A stretch of DNA of 64,000 nucleotides from Variovorax sp. J22G73. Its GTDB lineage: Bacteria; Pseudomonadota; Gammaproteobacteria; Burkholderiales; Burkholderiaceae_C. Below the pieces are notes generated by a model. It was not told the origin of the DNA. It saw only the letters and a list, made by a program, of their open reading frames with translations, and did not search any database. Positions within the stretch are counted from its first letter, which is position 1, and each line of letters begins with the position of its first letter. The position numbers and the translations under genes are program-made. Below are positions 35,070 through 43,745 of the stretch, piece by piece. The stretch spans positions 124,001 through 188,000 of the forward strand of contig NZ_JASZYK010000002.1 in the NCBI RefSeq assembly GCF_030317035.1, read 5' to 3'.

Positions 35070-36338
35070 TCAGCCGTACCCGTAAGGGTTGGGCACATCA
35101 CCCGCCAGCAGCCAGGCGCCGATGCTCTGGTGCCGGTAGTCCAGCGGGTCGTGCAGCGTGTGCACGCGCACGTTGCGCCAGTAGCGGTCGAAGCCGTGGC
35201 GCGCCGCGGTGGCGCGCGCGCCAATGAGCTCGAAGATCTGCGAGGTCACGTGCAGCGCGGTGCGTGCCGCCTGCGCGCGGGCGGAGGCCACGTCGATGGC
35301 GAGCGCGGCGCGCTCTTCGGCCGTCAGCGCGGCGCCGCGCTCCCAGGCCTGCTGGAAGCGCGCATTGGTGTGGTTCGACAACGCAATGGCCGCCTGCAGG
35401 CCGGACCACATCTCGCCCGCGCGCAATTGCAGCAGCCGGTCGTCCTGCGAGCGCTCCACGCCGGCCATCGGCCAGGGCTGGGTCTGCGTACGCAGGTAGT
35501 CGATGGCCGCGCGCAAGGCGCCCAGCGCGTTGCCCAGGTAGATCTCGGTGAGCACGACCTGGCCGATGAGGTTGCGCAGCGTGGCGCGCGGGCTGGAGGC
35601 CACGCCGGGCGGGCCGAGCAGCTCGTCGTGCGCGATGCGCACATGGTCGAAAGACACGCTGCCGCTGTCGGTCTGGCGCTGGCCCATGTTGTCCCAGTCG
35701 TCGTTCACGCGAATGCCCGCGCGCGACGTGGGCACCACCGCGAACACGCGATCGGTCGGCAGCGGGCCGAGGACGGCCGACACGTTGAGCACGTCGGAGT
35801 CGGTGGCGCCGGAGCAGAAGGCCTTCACACCGTCGAGCTCGATGCCCTCGGGCGTGCGCACGGCGTTCAGGCGCGTGTCGCGCGCGTTCACCGCGTTGCC
35901 CCAGAACCAGCGGTGCTCCACGGCCTGGCCGAGAAAGCGCGCCTGCTGCGCGTCGGAGCCGAACAGCAGCACGCTCGCCACCTGCAGGTGCTGAAAGCCG
36001 AACAGGTGCGCCAGCGAGCTGTCGGCCTGCGCAAGCCGGCGCAGGATGCGGAAGATGAGCGGCCACGCGGCCTGCTGCCCGCCGTGCGCGCGAGGAATGG
36101 CCAGCGTGAGCAGTCCGCTCTGGCGCAGCAGCTGGCGCTCGGCCAGTGCGGTGCCGCCGGCGCGGTCGCGTTCAGCGGCGGTGGCGGCCAACGAATCGGC
36201 CAGCGCATTCACCGCGGATGTGAACTCGCCGAAGTCTTCGGTGAACGGGTCCGAAAACACGGACGAAGCGGACGACGCCGACGAAGCAGAAGACGCTGAG
36301 CGCGCGGAAGGCGCGAGGGAGGAAGGCTGTGAAGACAA
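35070..36338 (-). CDS. Acyl-CoA-dehydrogenase-like flavin monooxygenase (SfnB/DszC type)
   Basis: A 422-residue protein of the acyl-CoA-dehydrogenase fold that, by family, includes SfnB/SfnC and DszC, FMNH2-dependent enzymes of sulfur acquisition. LAIPRAHGGQQAAWPLIFRI and LAHLFGFQHL mark the N-terminal helical domain; NDDWDNMGQRQTDSGSVSFD marks the beta domain that binds flavin; DPLDYRHQSIGAWLL marks the C-terminal domain. A catalytic Glu of true dehydrogenases is not evident. A TTG start at 36338 is used, with GGA about 8 bases upstream; GTG at 36260 is an alternative lacking a low-complexity Ser/Ala repeat (residues 10-26). A 226-base gap precedes it, which may hold a second promoter. Confidence 0.8.
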   Translation of the reverse strand: MSSQPSSLAPSARSASSASSASSASSVFSDPFTEDFGEFTSAVNALADSLAATAAERDRAGGTALAERQLLRQSGLLTLAIPRAHGGQQAAWPLIFRILRRLAQADSSLAHLFGFQHLQVASVLLFGSDAQQARFLGQAVEHRWFWGNAVNARDTRLNAVRTPEGIELDGVKAFCSGATDSDVLNVSAVLGPLPTDRVFAVVPTSRAGIRVNDDWDNMGQRQTDSGSVSFDHVRIAHDELLGPPGVASSPRATLRNLIGQVVLTEIYLGNALGALRAAIDYLRTQTQPWPMAGVERSQDDRLLQLRAGEMWSGLQAAIALSNHTNARFQQAWERGAALTAEERAALAIDVASARAQAARTALHVTSQIFELIGARATAARHGFDRYWRNVRVHTLHDPLDYRHQSIGAWLLAGDVPNPYGYG

Positions 36339-36564
36339 GGCGATTCCGGCAGGCCGCCGAGGCAGCAGTGGTGCGAGACAGCGAGAAGGCCGCCCGGCAA
36401 TGGAGCCAGAAGTCTAGAAACGGAAGTGCTCACTCGGAACGAAGAAAAGCGCATGAACAAATGCGAACTTCGTTTCGGCCGGACGCGCACGCGCGGCCGG
36501 CCTGTGCTGTTGCAAGGGTGGTGCGCCGGCAGTCCCGCCGTTGTCGCCAACGTTGCCGCAGCGC

Positions 36565-37185
36565 TCAGGAAGCCGGCGCGTTCTCTTGCGGCTCGCCCAG
36601 CGACAGCATCAACCGGTTGGCCCAGTTGAAGAAGGCTGCGCCGTGCACCACGTCGGCAATGGCCAGGTCGTCCAGCCCCTGCGCGCGCAGGTTGTCGATG
36701 TGCGTGCCGTCGAAGGTCGAGGGTGTGGACGACAGCGCGACCGACGCTTCGACGATGGCGTTCCAGCGCTCGCCCAGCTCGGCCTTCACCCCCTCGTCGA
36801 GCAGGCGTTGCACATCGTCGGTGCGGTGCGAGAAGTGCGAGGCGAATCGCGCGTGCACCGACGCGCAGTAGATGCAGCCGTTGTAGCGCGAGGCCGCCGC
36901 GGCCGACAGCTCGCGCTCGGCGCGCGGCAGGCCGGCCTCGGGGTTGTAGAAGATGTCCTTGTCGGTGCGGGTGCGCGCGCCCAGGATGTCGGGGTCGCGC
37001 GCCAGCAGCCGAAAGTACGGCGACTTGGCGCGCGCCGCGTCCACCAGGCCCGCGAAGTGGCGCTCGGTCAGCTCGGCCTCGGGCAGCGGTGGCAGCCAGG
37101 GCAGCCATTCGAGTTGGGCCTGCGTGAAGGCCGTGGGGTGCATGTTGCCGGGGTGGCGCAAGGTCTGTTCGGTCTCGGTCGTCAT
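36565..37185 (-). CDS. Alkylhydroperoxidase-domain protein (Avi_7169 family type)
   Basis: A 206-residue CMD/AhpD-fold protein. The redox pair is CIYC in NGCIYCASVHARF (residues about 101-104), with the proton-relay His nearby, as in AhpD peroxidases. It matches what I recall of the alkylhydroperoxidase family often found with ABC importers and luciferase-like monooxygenases. ATG at 37185 is chosen; the GTG three codons upstream overlaps the previous stop (GTGA) and is equally credible. It probably removes peroxide or reduces a disulfide produced by the flavin monooxygenases. It is adjacent to a second CMD protein, with which it may pair. Confidence 0.82.
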   Translation of the reverse strand: MTTETEQTLRHPGNMHPTAFTQAQLEWLPWLPPLPEAELTERHFAGLVDAARAKSPYFRLLARDPDILGARTRTDKDIFYNPEAGLPRAERELSAAAASRYNGCIYCASVHARFASHFSHRTDDVQRLLDEGVKAELGERWNAIVEASVALSSTPSTFDGTHIDNLRAQGLDDLAIADVVHGAAFFNWANRLMLSLGEPQENAPAS

Positions 37186-37190
37186 GGGGT

Positions 37191-37826
37191 TCACTCGATG
37201 TGGGCTGCGGGACGCCGTGCCAGTGCCTTCAGGCCGATGACGACGCGGATCTGGAACGCGAGAAAAGACACGAGCTGCGACAGCGTCACGACCTCGGTGC
37301 TGGTCCAGCCCGCGTCGAGCAGGGCCTGCAACGCCGCCGGGCTCGCGTCGCGCGGATGAAAGACCAGCAGGTGCGCGTGCGCGAGGGCCGCGGCGAGCTT
37401 GCCGCCGAGCACGTCGCGGTACGCGTCGCTCACGATGTAAGACGGGCCTGCCGTGTCTTCCACGCTGAGCCGGCCCGCGGGGTAGCTGCCGTACGGGCCT
37501 TGCGCCTTGCCGCGCGCGACCTCGGCGGCGATGGCATCGGCCACGCCGGCGCGTGCGCCCTGCCCGGCCAGCTGCTGTGCATAGAAGCTCGCCACGTCGG
37601 CCTGGCCATGCAGCCCCGCCACGAAGGCCGCAACCGCGAACCGGTCGGCGATGCCGAACTGCCCGAACACCGGCGGCGTGGGCGCGAACAGCGACAGGTA
37701 GCTTTGCTGCGCGTTGATGCGCGCCTGCTCGCGCTGCACGCGAAGCTGGTCGATGGAATCGCCGGGCGCGATGCCGACCAGCTGGTCGATCACGTCGGGA
37801 ACGGGAGTGGATGCAACGGCGTTCAT
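37191..37826 (-). CDS. CMD-domain protein (Avi_7170 family type)
   Basis: A 211-residue protein with the carboxymuconolactone-decarboxylase-like helical fold but without a CxxC pair, so it is probably not a peroxidase itself. Recognisable segments are VIDQLVGIAPGDSIDQLR, FGIADRFAVAAFVAGLHG and TEVVTLSQLVSFLAFQIRV. It is coupled at both ends: ATGA with the luciferase-like gene and possibly GTGA with the alkylhydroperoxidase gene. Constant co-occurrence with the latter suggests a two-subunit complex. The enzymatic role is unknown. Confidence 0.8.
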   Translation of the reverse strand: MNAVASTPVPDVIDQLVGIAPGDSIDQLRVQREQARINAQQSYLSLFAPTPPVFGQFGIADRFAVAAFVAGLHGQADVASFYAQQLAGQGARAGVADAIAAEVARGKAQGPYGSYPAGRLSVEDTAGPSYIVSDAYRDVLGGKLAAALAHAHLLVFHPRDASPAALQALLDAGWTSTEVVTLSQLVSFLAFQIRVVIGLKALARRPAAHIE

Positions 37827-38911
37827 GCGGCCTTGAGAAGTGAAGCGGAGGGAATATCTGGCGCCGTGGCAGCCTCCGCAGGCTCGCGAACCCAGCCCAG
37901 GGCCGGCGCGACCACGGTGGCGGTCAGCTCGATGGAGCGCAGGATGGCGGCGTGCGGCGGATCGACCGAGTGCACCTGGCACACCAGGTCGGTCACGCGC
38001 GAGAGCGTGCTGTCGGCGCGCAGCGAGGCGATGACGTCGTCGGGCGAGCCCATGTGCACGTCGTAGGCGGCAATGAGTTGCGCGAGCGTGGCGTCGGGGC
38101 CGGCGCGGTCCGCCAGGCCGGCCTGGCCCGATGCGGCGAAGCGCGCAGCCGAGCGCCGCAGGCCGATGTCGGCCAGCCGCAAGGCCTCTTGCCGGGTGTC
38201 GGCCACGAACACGCTGCGCGAGCCCACGATGCGCGGCGCGCGCCCCGCTGGCAGCGCCGCCAGGTAGGCATCGACGATGGGGTTCTGTATGTCGGCCAGC
38301 GAGGCGTCCTGCGCATCGAGGGGGCGCGGCTGCGTGCGCGACAGCATCAGCCCGTCGCCCGCCAGGCCGGCGCGCGTGCCGCCGCTCACCGAGAAGGTGG
38401 CTTGCCAGATGCGATCGAGCAGCTGCGAGCCCGCGGGGTACAGCGTGTCGCCGCCTGCGAGCGGCTGGCCGGCCCAGGCGGCGCGCACCGCGTCGAGCTG
38501 CCGCGCGAACAGCGCGGAGCGGTCGTTGCCGTCGAGCCCGAAGGCCGCGAAAGACTCGGGCGTGCCGCCCGTGCCCACGCCCACGTCGAGCCGGCCGCCC
38601 GAGAGCAGGTCGAGCACGATGGCGTCTTCGGCCACGCGCACCGCGTTTTCCAGCGGCAAGGTGACGATGCCCGTGCCCAGGCGAATGCGCCGCGTGCGCG
38701 ACGCCACGTAAGACAGGAACACGAATGGCGACGGCAGCCCGCCCTCGTGCTCATGGAAGTGATGCTGCGCGACCCAGGCGGAATCGAAGCCGAAGGCCTC
38801 GGCATGGGCAATCTGCGCGGCCACGAGGCGGTAGCGCTCGGCCGCGGTAGCGTCGTCGAGCAGGCGGCTGAAGAAGCCGAGGCGCAAGGGAGGTCGTTGA
38901 ATGGCTGGCAA
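37823..38911 (-). CDS. Luciferase-like FMN-dependent monooxygenase (KPN_01858 type)
   Basis: A 362-residue LLM-class flavin monooxygenase. It begins LRLGFFSRLLDDA, followed by AEAFGFDSAWVAQHHFHEHE, LGTGIVTLPLENAVRVAEDA and VGVGTGGTPESF, the usual FMN-site pattern. Homologues SsuD/MsuD cleave C-S bonds of sulfonates using FMNH2 and O2. TTG at 38911 is chosen because it sits next to the conserved core; an ATG at 39067 would extend into the neighbouring SDR gene and is rejected. It is the first gene of the island; the stop overlaps the CMD gene (ATGA). A reductase supplying FMNH2 is not in this operon. Confidence 0.8.
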   Translation of the reverse strand: MPAIQRPPLRLGFFSRLLDDATAAERYRLVAAQIAHAEAFGFDSAWVAQHHFHEHEGGLPSPFVFLSYVASRTRRIRLGTGIVTLPLENAVRVAEDAIVLDLLSGGRLDVGVGTGGTPESFAAFGLDGNDRSALFARQLDAVRAAWAGQPLAGGDTLYPAGSQLLDRIWQATFSVSGGTRAGLAGDGLMLSRTQPRPLDAQDASLADIQNPIVDAYLAALPAGRAPRIVGSRSVFVADTRQEALRLADIGLRRSAARFAASGQAGLADRAGPDATLAQLIAAYDVHMGSPDDVIASLRADSTLSRVTDLVCQVHSVDPPHAAILRSIELTATVVAPALGWVREPAEAATAPDIPSASLLKAA

Positions 38912-39038
38912 GGTGCGGCGCGCCGAACTGTGAAGGCGCAGGGCAATGAAAGCGCAGATTGGGCCCCCAACGCCGCCCGCGCGGAACGCCGGATTTCGCG
39001 TTTGCTTATCCGTTTTTCGTCGATGCCGCCCGCAGGCT

Positions 39039-39791
39039 TCAGCGCAGCGCGTAGCCTCCGTCGACATAGATCGACGCGCCGTTCATGTTGCCGTTGTCCA
39101 GCAAGAAGAGCGCGGCGCCCGCGGCCTCCTGCACGGTGCCGAGGCGCCGGTTGAGCGTGAGCTTCTGCCAGGCCTGGCCGACGGCGTGGTAGACCTCGGG
39201 CGGCTTGTTGCGCCACAGCTCGCTGTCGATGGTGCCGGGCGACACGCAGTTCACGCGAATGGGCGCCAGCTCCAGCGCCAGGGCGCGCGCCAGCCCTTCG
39301 ACCGCGGCGTTGCAGGCCGCGTACGCCGGCGCCCCGATGGGCCGCACCGAGGCCGCGCCCGACATCAGCACCACCGACGCATCGGCCGCCAGGTACGGCA
39401 AGGCGGCATGCACCGTCCAGTACTGGCCCCAGAACTTGGCCTGGAACACGGCCTCGGCCTGTTCCTGCGTGTCTTCGCGAAACGAGACCGAGTGGTTGAC
39501 CGAGCCGGGCGTGAACAGGCCGGCGAGCGTGCCGCCGCCTTCCTGACCGTGGGAAGAGCCCTGGAAAAACCCCTGGAAGAAAGCAGCGATGGAGGCGCGG
39601 TCCCTCGCGTCGACGGTGCGCGCGGTGGCCAGCGCGCCCAGCTTGCGCACGGCCGCGTCGGCCTTGTCACGCGAGCGCCCGCCCAGCAGCACGCGGTCGC
39701 CGCGCGCCACCAGTTGTTCGGCCAGGGCGAAGCCCATGCCTGAAGTGCCGCCGACGATGGCGTAGGTCTTGCTGTTTCTTGCGGTGCTCAC
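39039..39791 (-). CDS. Short-chain dehydrogenase/reductase with Lys-to-Asn active-site change
   Basis: A 250-residue classical SDR. The cofactor loop is VGGTSGMGFALAEQL (residues about 12-26), then LLGGRSRDKA; the catalytic Ser is in VLMSGAASV and Tyr is Y157 in PAYAACNAA. The expected YxxxK lysine is N161. The C-terminus LFLLDNGNMNGASIYVDGGY is normal. Either another residue supplies the lysine's role, or the protein is a slow or non-canonical SDR. GTG at 39791 is used, with GAAGG about 6 bases upstream. It is divergent from a LysR over 138 bases, so probably under its control. Confidence 0.85.
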   Translation of the reverse strand: MSTARNSKTYAIVGGTSGMGFALAEQLVARGDRVLLGGRSRDKADAAVRKLGALATARTVDARDRASIAAFFQGFFQGSSHGQEGGGTLAGLFTPGSVNHSVSFREDTQEQAEAVFQAKFWGQYWTVHAALPYLAADASVVLMSGAASVRPIGAPAYAACNAAVEGLARALALELAPIRVNCVSPGTIDSELWRNKPPEVYHAVGQAWQKLTLNRRLGTVQEAAGAALFLLDNGNMNGASIYVDGGYALR

Positions 39792-39929
39792 GGGGTGCCT
39801 TCGTTGGGTGCTGGTTGAAGGCTTCGATGCTAGGAAGCGGTCGGCCGCAGGTAAAACGATAAGATTTCCGGACACCCGCGCGCCGGGTTCCGCAATCGCC
39901 TCCCTTCCGGTTTTTCTCCTTCCTGCCGC

Positions 39930-40904
39930 ATGTCCCACCTCGAGCCGAAGGGCCCCATCCGCGTCTTCCTGGCCGTGTGCGACGCGGGCAGCTTCGCGAA
40001 GGCCGCCGACGGACTGGCGCTGTCGGCCTCGGCAGTGGCCAAGACCGTGGCGCGGCTGGAGGCACGGCTGAAGGTGCGCCTGTTCGACCGCACCACGCGC
40101 CGCCTGTCGCTCACGCCCGAAGGCCGCACCTACCAGCAGGCCTGCGCCCGCGCGATGGGCGACATCGCCCGCGTCGAAGCCTCTTTGGCGCAGGCCGTGG
40201 CCACCCCCAGCGGCACCTTGCGCGTGAGCCTGCCGCCGCTGTTCGGCACCGAGGTGATCGCGCCCGCGCTGCATGCGCTGTGCGACCGCCATCCGGCGCT
40301 GAACGTCGACATCTCGCTGGACACCGAGCGCATCGACCTGATGGCCCGCGGCGTGGACCTGGCGGTGCGCATCGGCGAGCTGCCCGACGTGGCCGGCCTG
40401 ACCGCGCGCCGGCTGGGCCTGCAGGAGGTGGTGCTGTGCGGCGCGGCGAGCTACCTGGAGCGCCACGGCGAACCGGCCACGCAAGCCGACCTGGCCGCGC
40501 ACGCGCTGATCACGACCACGCACCGTGGCCAGCCGGTGCCGTGGCAGTTGCTGGGCGACGACGGGCGCGTCCGGCCGTGGTCGCCGGCCTCGCGCATCAG
40601 CACCGACAGCACCCTGCTCACGCTGGCGGCCGTGCGCGCGGGGCGCGGCCTAGGGCTGCTGCCGCGCTGGCTGGTGCAGGGCGACCTGGCCGCGGGGCGG
40701 CTGCGGGTGCTGATGACGGGGCCGGGGCCGGGGCCTGGGCCTGGGCTGGAACGCATCGCCGGGCACCTGCCGGTGCACGCGCTGTGGCTGAGCGCGCCGG
40801 TGATGCTGCCGAGGCTGCGGGTGGCCATCGACGCGGTGGTAGCTGCGGTGGCCGCCGTGCTTGCGGTGCCTGCCGTGGACACAATCGTTAGCAAAGCCCC
40901 TTGA
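39930..40904 (+). CDS. LysR-family regulator
   Basis: A 324-residue LysR regulator, HTH at residues about 8-66 (FLAVCDAGSFAKAADGLALS, then ASAVAKTVARLEARLKVRLF), effector domain about 92-300 with LFGTEVIAPALHALCDRHPA. It includes a Gly-Pro repeat (GPGPGPGPG, residues about 264-272) generated by GGGGCC repeats. Divergent from the SDR gene, its likely target. Its 3' end overlaps the candidate promoter of the downstream O-acetylation cassette (40888-40916). C-terminal Ala/Val-rich residues are not conserved. Confidence 0.9.
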   Translation: MSHLEPKGPIRVFLAVCDAGSFAKAADGLALSASAVAKTVARLEARLKVRLFDRTTRRLSLTPEGRTYQQACARAMGDIARVEASLAQAVATPSGTLRVSLPPLFGTEVIAPALHALCDRHPALNVDISLDTERIDLMARGVDLAVRIGELPDVAGLTARRLGLQEVVLCGAASYLERHGEPATQADLAAHALITTTHRGQPVPWQLLGDDGRVRPWSPASRISTDSTLLTLAAVRAGRGLGLLPRWLVQGDLAAGRLRVLMTGPGPGPGPGLERIAGHLPVHALWLSAPVMLPRLRVAIDAVVAAVAAVLAVPAVDTIVSKAP

Positions 40905-40916
40905 GGCTGGTACATT
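40888..40916 (+). promoter_or_regulatory. Candidate sigma-70 promoter for the O-acetylation cassette
   Basis: TTAGCA (40888-40893) and TACATT (40911-40916) separated by 17 bases, each matching consensus at four of six positions. They lie at the end of the LysR gene, about 30 bases before the GTG start at 40946, which has AAAGGGG as its ribosome-binding site. Confidence 0.4.
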
Positions 40917-40945
40917 TCTCGCGCAAAAGAAACAAAGGGGCACAG

Positions 40946-41638
40946 GTGTCACTCGCAGCGGCCTTGGCCGGTCTTTCCATCCTCATCATCGGGGACAGTC
41001 ATCTCGCACAACCCACCTACCTGATCACGTCGTTGCACGACGACCTGCAGCGGCAAGGGGCGAAGGTGCATTCCATCGGCATGTGCGGCGCCATGCCCTA
41101 TGACTGGATCGTGTCGAAGGCCGGCACCTGCGGCGGCGCGGAGCGCGTGGGCAACCGGCCCGTCGTTCGCAGCGAAACCGGCCGCACCGTGGCCATTGCC
41201 CAGCTGGTGAAGACCGAGCACCCCGACCTGGTGCTGGTCGTGATGGGCGACACCATGGCCGCCTACCACCAGCCCGACTTTCCGATGAACTGGGTGTGGC
41301 AGCAGGTGGGCGCGCTCACCGGCGCCATCGCCGCGACCGGCACGCGCTGCGCGTGGGTGGGCCCGGCATGGGGCCAGGAAGGCGGCAAGTACGGCAAAAA
41401 CTATGCACGCGTCGAGCTGATGAGCCGCTTCTTGGCCACCAACGTAGAACCTTGCACTTACATCGACTCGCTGGAGATGTCCAGGCGCGGCCAGTGGACG
41501 ACGGTCGACGGCCAGCATTTCAACGCCAGCGGCTACCAGGCCTGGGGCAACGGCATCGCCAGGCAGGTGATGCAACTGCAATCGGCAAAGACCGCCAGCC
41601 CGATCAACATCAACGCCACCGGCACCGTTCGCCAATGA
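40946..41638 (+). CDS. SGNH-hydrolase-like protein of polysaccharide O-acetylation (WssF-like)
   Basis: A 230-residue SGNH/GDSL-fold protein. The nucleophile is S18 in LIIGDSHLAQ and the D188/H191 pair (VDGQHF) completes the triad. The N-terminus begins SLAAALAGLSILIIGDSH, which is only weakly hydrophobic, so export is uncertain. In the wss and alg systems an SGNH protein helps transfer acetyl groups to the polymer. The GTG at 40946 is chosen for its AAAGGGG ribosome-binding site; the frame is open further upstream without a good start. The stop overlaps the next gene (ATGA at 41635-41638). Gene order equals wssF-G-H-I. Confidence 0.75.
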   Translation: MSLAAALAGLSILIIGDSHLAQPTYLITSLHDDLQRQGAKVHSIGMCGAMPYDWIVSKAGTCGGAERVGNRPVVRSETGRTVAIAQLVKTEHPDLVLVVMGDTMAAYHQPDFPMNWVWQQVGALTGAIAATGTRCAWVGPAWGQEGGKYGKNYARVELMSRFLATNVEPCTYIDSLEMSRRGQWTTVDGQHFNASGYQAWGNGIARQVMQLQSAKTASPININATGTVRQ

Positions 41639-42342
41639 GTCACCCATCTGCGAACCGCGCGCCGACAAACCGCGCACGCCTGCCGCTGCTCGCGGCCCTG
41701 TTCACCGTGTTCGCCCTGCTGCCCGCCGCGTCCTTCGCCGCCCCGCGGCTGTACGACACCGGCCCCGCGCAAGACCTGGCGCTGGTGCGCTTCGTCAACG
41801 CGGGCCCGCAACCGCTGACGGTGCACAGCGGCGCCAAGACCAGCCTCGAGGTGCCGCCGACCGCCCCCGTTACCGACTACCTGCCCGCGCGCTCCGACGC
41901 GCCCGTCACCGGCCAGTGGCGGGCGGGCGGCAAGAAGCTGCCGATCTCGCTGCGCGTGAAGGCCGGCGGCCAGGCCTCTTCGGTGGCCTGGCCCGATGCC
42001 GACGGCAACCTGGCCGGCGCCAGCTTTGCTGAAGAACCCGCGCAGTTCGACCCGCTGCGCGCCTCGCTCGCCTTCTACAACGCCGACGCCCGCTGCACCG
42101 CGGGCCTGCAGGCCGCCAGCCAGGGCAACCCGGCCATCTTCGAGAACCAGGCCGCGCTGGCCAATGCCCGCCGCGCCGTCAACCCGGTGAAGCTGGTGGT
42201 GCAGGCCACGTGCAACGGCCGCGCCGTGGAAGGCACGCTGGACCTGGGTTCGCTGCAGGCCGGCCAGCGCTACAGCGTGTTTCTTGTTCCCGCGGGCAAG
42301 GGCGCCCGGCTGATCGGCCTGCAAGACCGCATCGCGCGCTGA
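41635..42342 (+). CDS. AlgF/WssG-like periplasmic O-acetylation protein
   Basis: A 235-residue exported protein: signal peptide about residues 15-35 (LPLLAALFTVFALLPAASFA, cleavage AFA-AP). The mature part starts PRLYDTGPAQDLALVRFVNA and contains paired AlgF-like beta repeats, each built around a VRFVN- or ASLAFYN-type strand. AlgF in Pseudomonas is a periplasmic adaptor for alginate O-acetylation. It overlaps the SGNH gene and lies 6 bases before the MBOAT gene. Identity to AlgF is recognised by pattern and context rather than by strong sequence similarity. Confidence 0.75.
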   Translation: MSHPSANRAPTNRARLPLLAALFTVFALLPAASFAAPRLYDTGPAQDLALVRFVNAGPQPLTVHSGAKTSLEVPPTAPVTDYLPARSDAPVTGQWRAGGKKLPISLRVKAGGQASSVAWPDADGNLAGASFAEEPAQFDPLRASLAFYNADARCTAGLQAASQGNPAIFENQAALANARRAVNPVKLVVQATCNGRAVEGTLDLGSLQAGQRYSVFLVPAGKGARLIGLQDRIAR

Positions 42343-42348
42343 GCGGCC

Positions 42349-43743
42349 GTGGTCTTCGCGTCGCTCGAGTTCCTCTCGGTCTTCCTGCCTGCCTTTCTGC
42401 TGCTGTACGCGGTGACGCCGGCGCGGGCCAAGAACGCGCTGCTGCTGGCGTCGAGCTGGCTGTTCTACGGCTGGTGGAGCCCGCTGTTCCTGCTGCTGTT
42501 CATCGCGCTCACGGCGCTGGCCTGGGCAGGCGGCCTGCTGGTGGAACACGCGGGGCGGCATCGCAAGGCCGCGATGATGGTGCTCATTGCGCTCAACCTG
42601 GGCGTGCTCGCGTGGTTCAAGTACGCCAACATCGTGGTCGAGACCTTCAGCGCGGGCCTGGTGCACATGGGCGCGATGCCCATCGCGTGGCAGCGCATCG
42701 CCCTGCCCATCGGGCTGTCGTTCACGGTGCTGCAGGCCATTTCGTACTTCGTGGACATCTACCGCGGCAAGTTTCCGGCGGAGCGCCGGCCGGTCGATTT
42801 CGCGACCTACCTCGCCATGTTCGGCCACCTGGTGGCGGGCCCGATCATTCGCTACGACTGGATCCGCCAGCGGCTCGCGCACCGGTCGATGCGCTGGGCC
42901 GGCTTTGCCAAGGGCGCGCGGCGTTTCATGATCGGCATGTCGATGAAGGTGCTGGTGGCCGACACGCTCTCGCCCGTGGTCGAGCAGGTGTTCGCCACGG
43001 CCGGCCCCAGCCTGGTGGACGCATGGCTGGGCTGCCTGGCCTACACGCTGCAGCTGTTCTTCGACTTCGCGGGCTACAGCGCGATGGCCATCGGCATCGG
43101 GGCGATGCTGGGCTTCCGGTTTCCGGAGAACTTCAACACGCCCTACCTCGCGCGCAACGTCGCCGACTTCTGGCGGCGCTGGCACATCTCGCTGTCGTCG
43201 TGGCTGCGCGACTACCTCTACGTGCCGCTGGGCGGCAGCCGCCGCGGCAACGGCCGCACGGTGGCCAACCTGATGCTCACCATGGGCATCGGCGGGCTCT
43301 GGCACGGCGCGGACAGCTGGAACTTTCTGTACTGGGGCCTGGCCCACGGCGCGGCGCTGAGCGTGGTGCACCTGTGGCGCGGGCGTGGTTTCACACTGCC
43401 AGCGCCGTTGGCGCACGCCGCCACGCTGGTGTTCGTGATGCTGGGCTGGACGCTGTTTCGCTCGCCCGACCTCGCGACCGCCGGCGCCATGCTGGGCGGG
43501 CAGTTCGGGCTGCACGGCGTGGGCCTGGGCGCGGCGCTGTCGAACATGCTGCGCCTGCCCGTGATGCTGGCCTACCTGCTGGGCATCGCGTGGGTGGTGG
43601 CACCCGCGCTGGTGAAGCGCCCGTGGCCGACCCACAGTGCACGCGCGGTGGCGGCCACGCTGCTGCCCATCGGCGGCTTCGTGCTGTCGCTGGCGCTGGT
43701 GGCAAGCCGCGGCACGGTGCCCTTCCTGTACTTCCAGTTCTGA
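42349..43743 (+). CDS. MBOAT O-acyltransferase (AlgI/WssH-like)
   Basis: A 464-residue polytopic acyltransferase passing acetyl groups across the inner membrane. It starts FASLEFLSVFLPAFLLLYAV, as in AlgI. The two conserved histidines are present: H279 in RRWHISLSSWLRDYLY and the invariant H319 in GGLWHGADSWNFLYW (equivalent to AlgI His322). GHLVAGPIIRY is the typical luminal motif. Around 11 membrane segments. GTG at 42349 is six bases after the AlgF-like stop. The substrate polymer is not given by this gene. Confidence 0.92.
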   Translation: MVFASLEFLSVFLPAFLLLYAVTPARAKNALLLASSWLFYGWWSPLFLLLFIALTALAWAGGLLVEHAGRHRKAAMMVLIALNLGVLAWFKYANIVVETFSAGLVHMGAMPIAWQRIALPIGLSFTVLQAISYFVDIYRGKFPAERRPVDFATYLAMFGHLVAGPIIRYDWIRQRLAHRSMRWAGFAKGARRFMIGMSMKVLVADTLSPVVEQVFATAGPSLVDAWLGCLAYTLQLFFDFAGYSAMAIGIGAMLGFRFPENFNTPYLARNVADFWRRWHISLSSWLRDYLYVPLGGSRRGNGRTVANLMLTMGIGGLWHGADSWNFLYWGLAHGAALSVVHLWRGRGFTLPAPLAHAATLVFVMLGWTLFRSPDLATAGAMLGGQFGLHGVGLGAALSNMLRLPVMLAYLLGIAWVVAPALVKRPWPTHSARAVAATLLPIGGFVLSLALVASRGTVPFLYFQF

Positions 43744-43745
43744 CG

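Noticed and set aside
38912-39067. Upstream ATG extension of the luciferase-like gene to 39067
   Set aside because: It would overlap the SDR coding end and add a basic, unconserved leader before the conserved FMN-site start.
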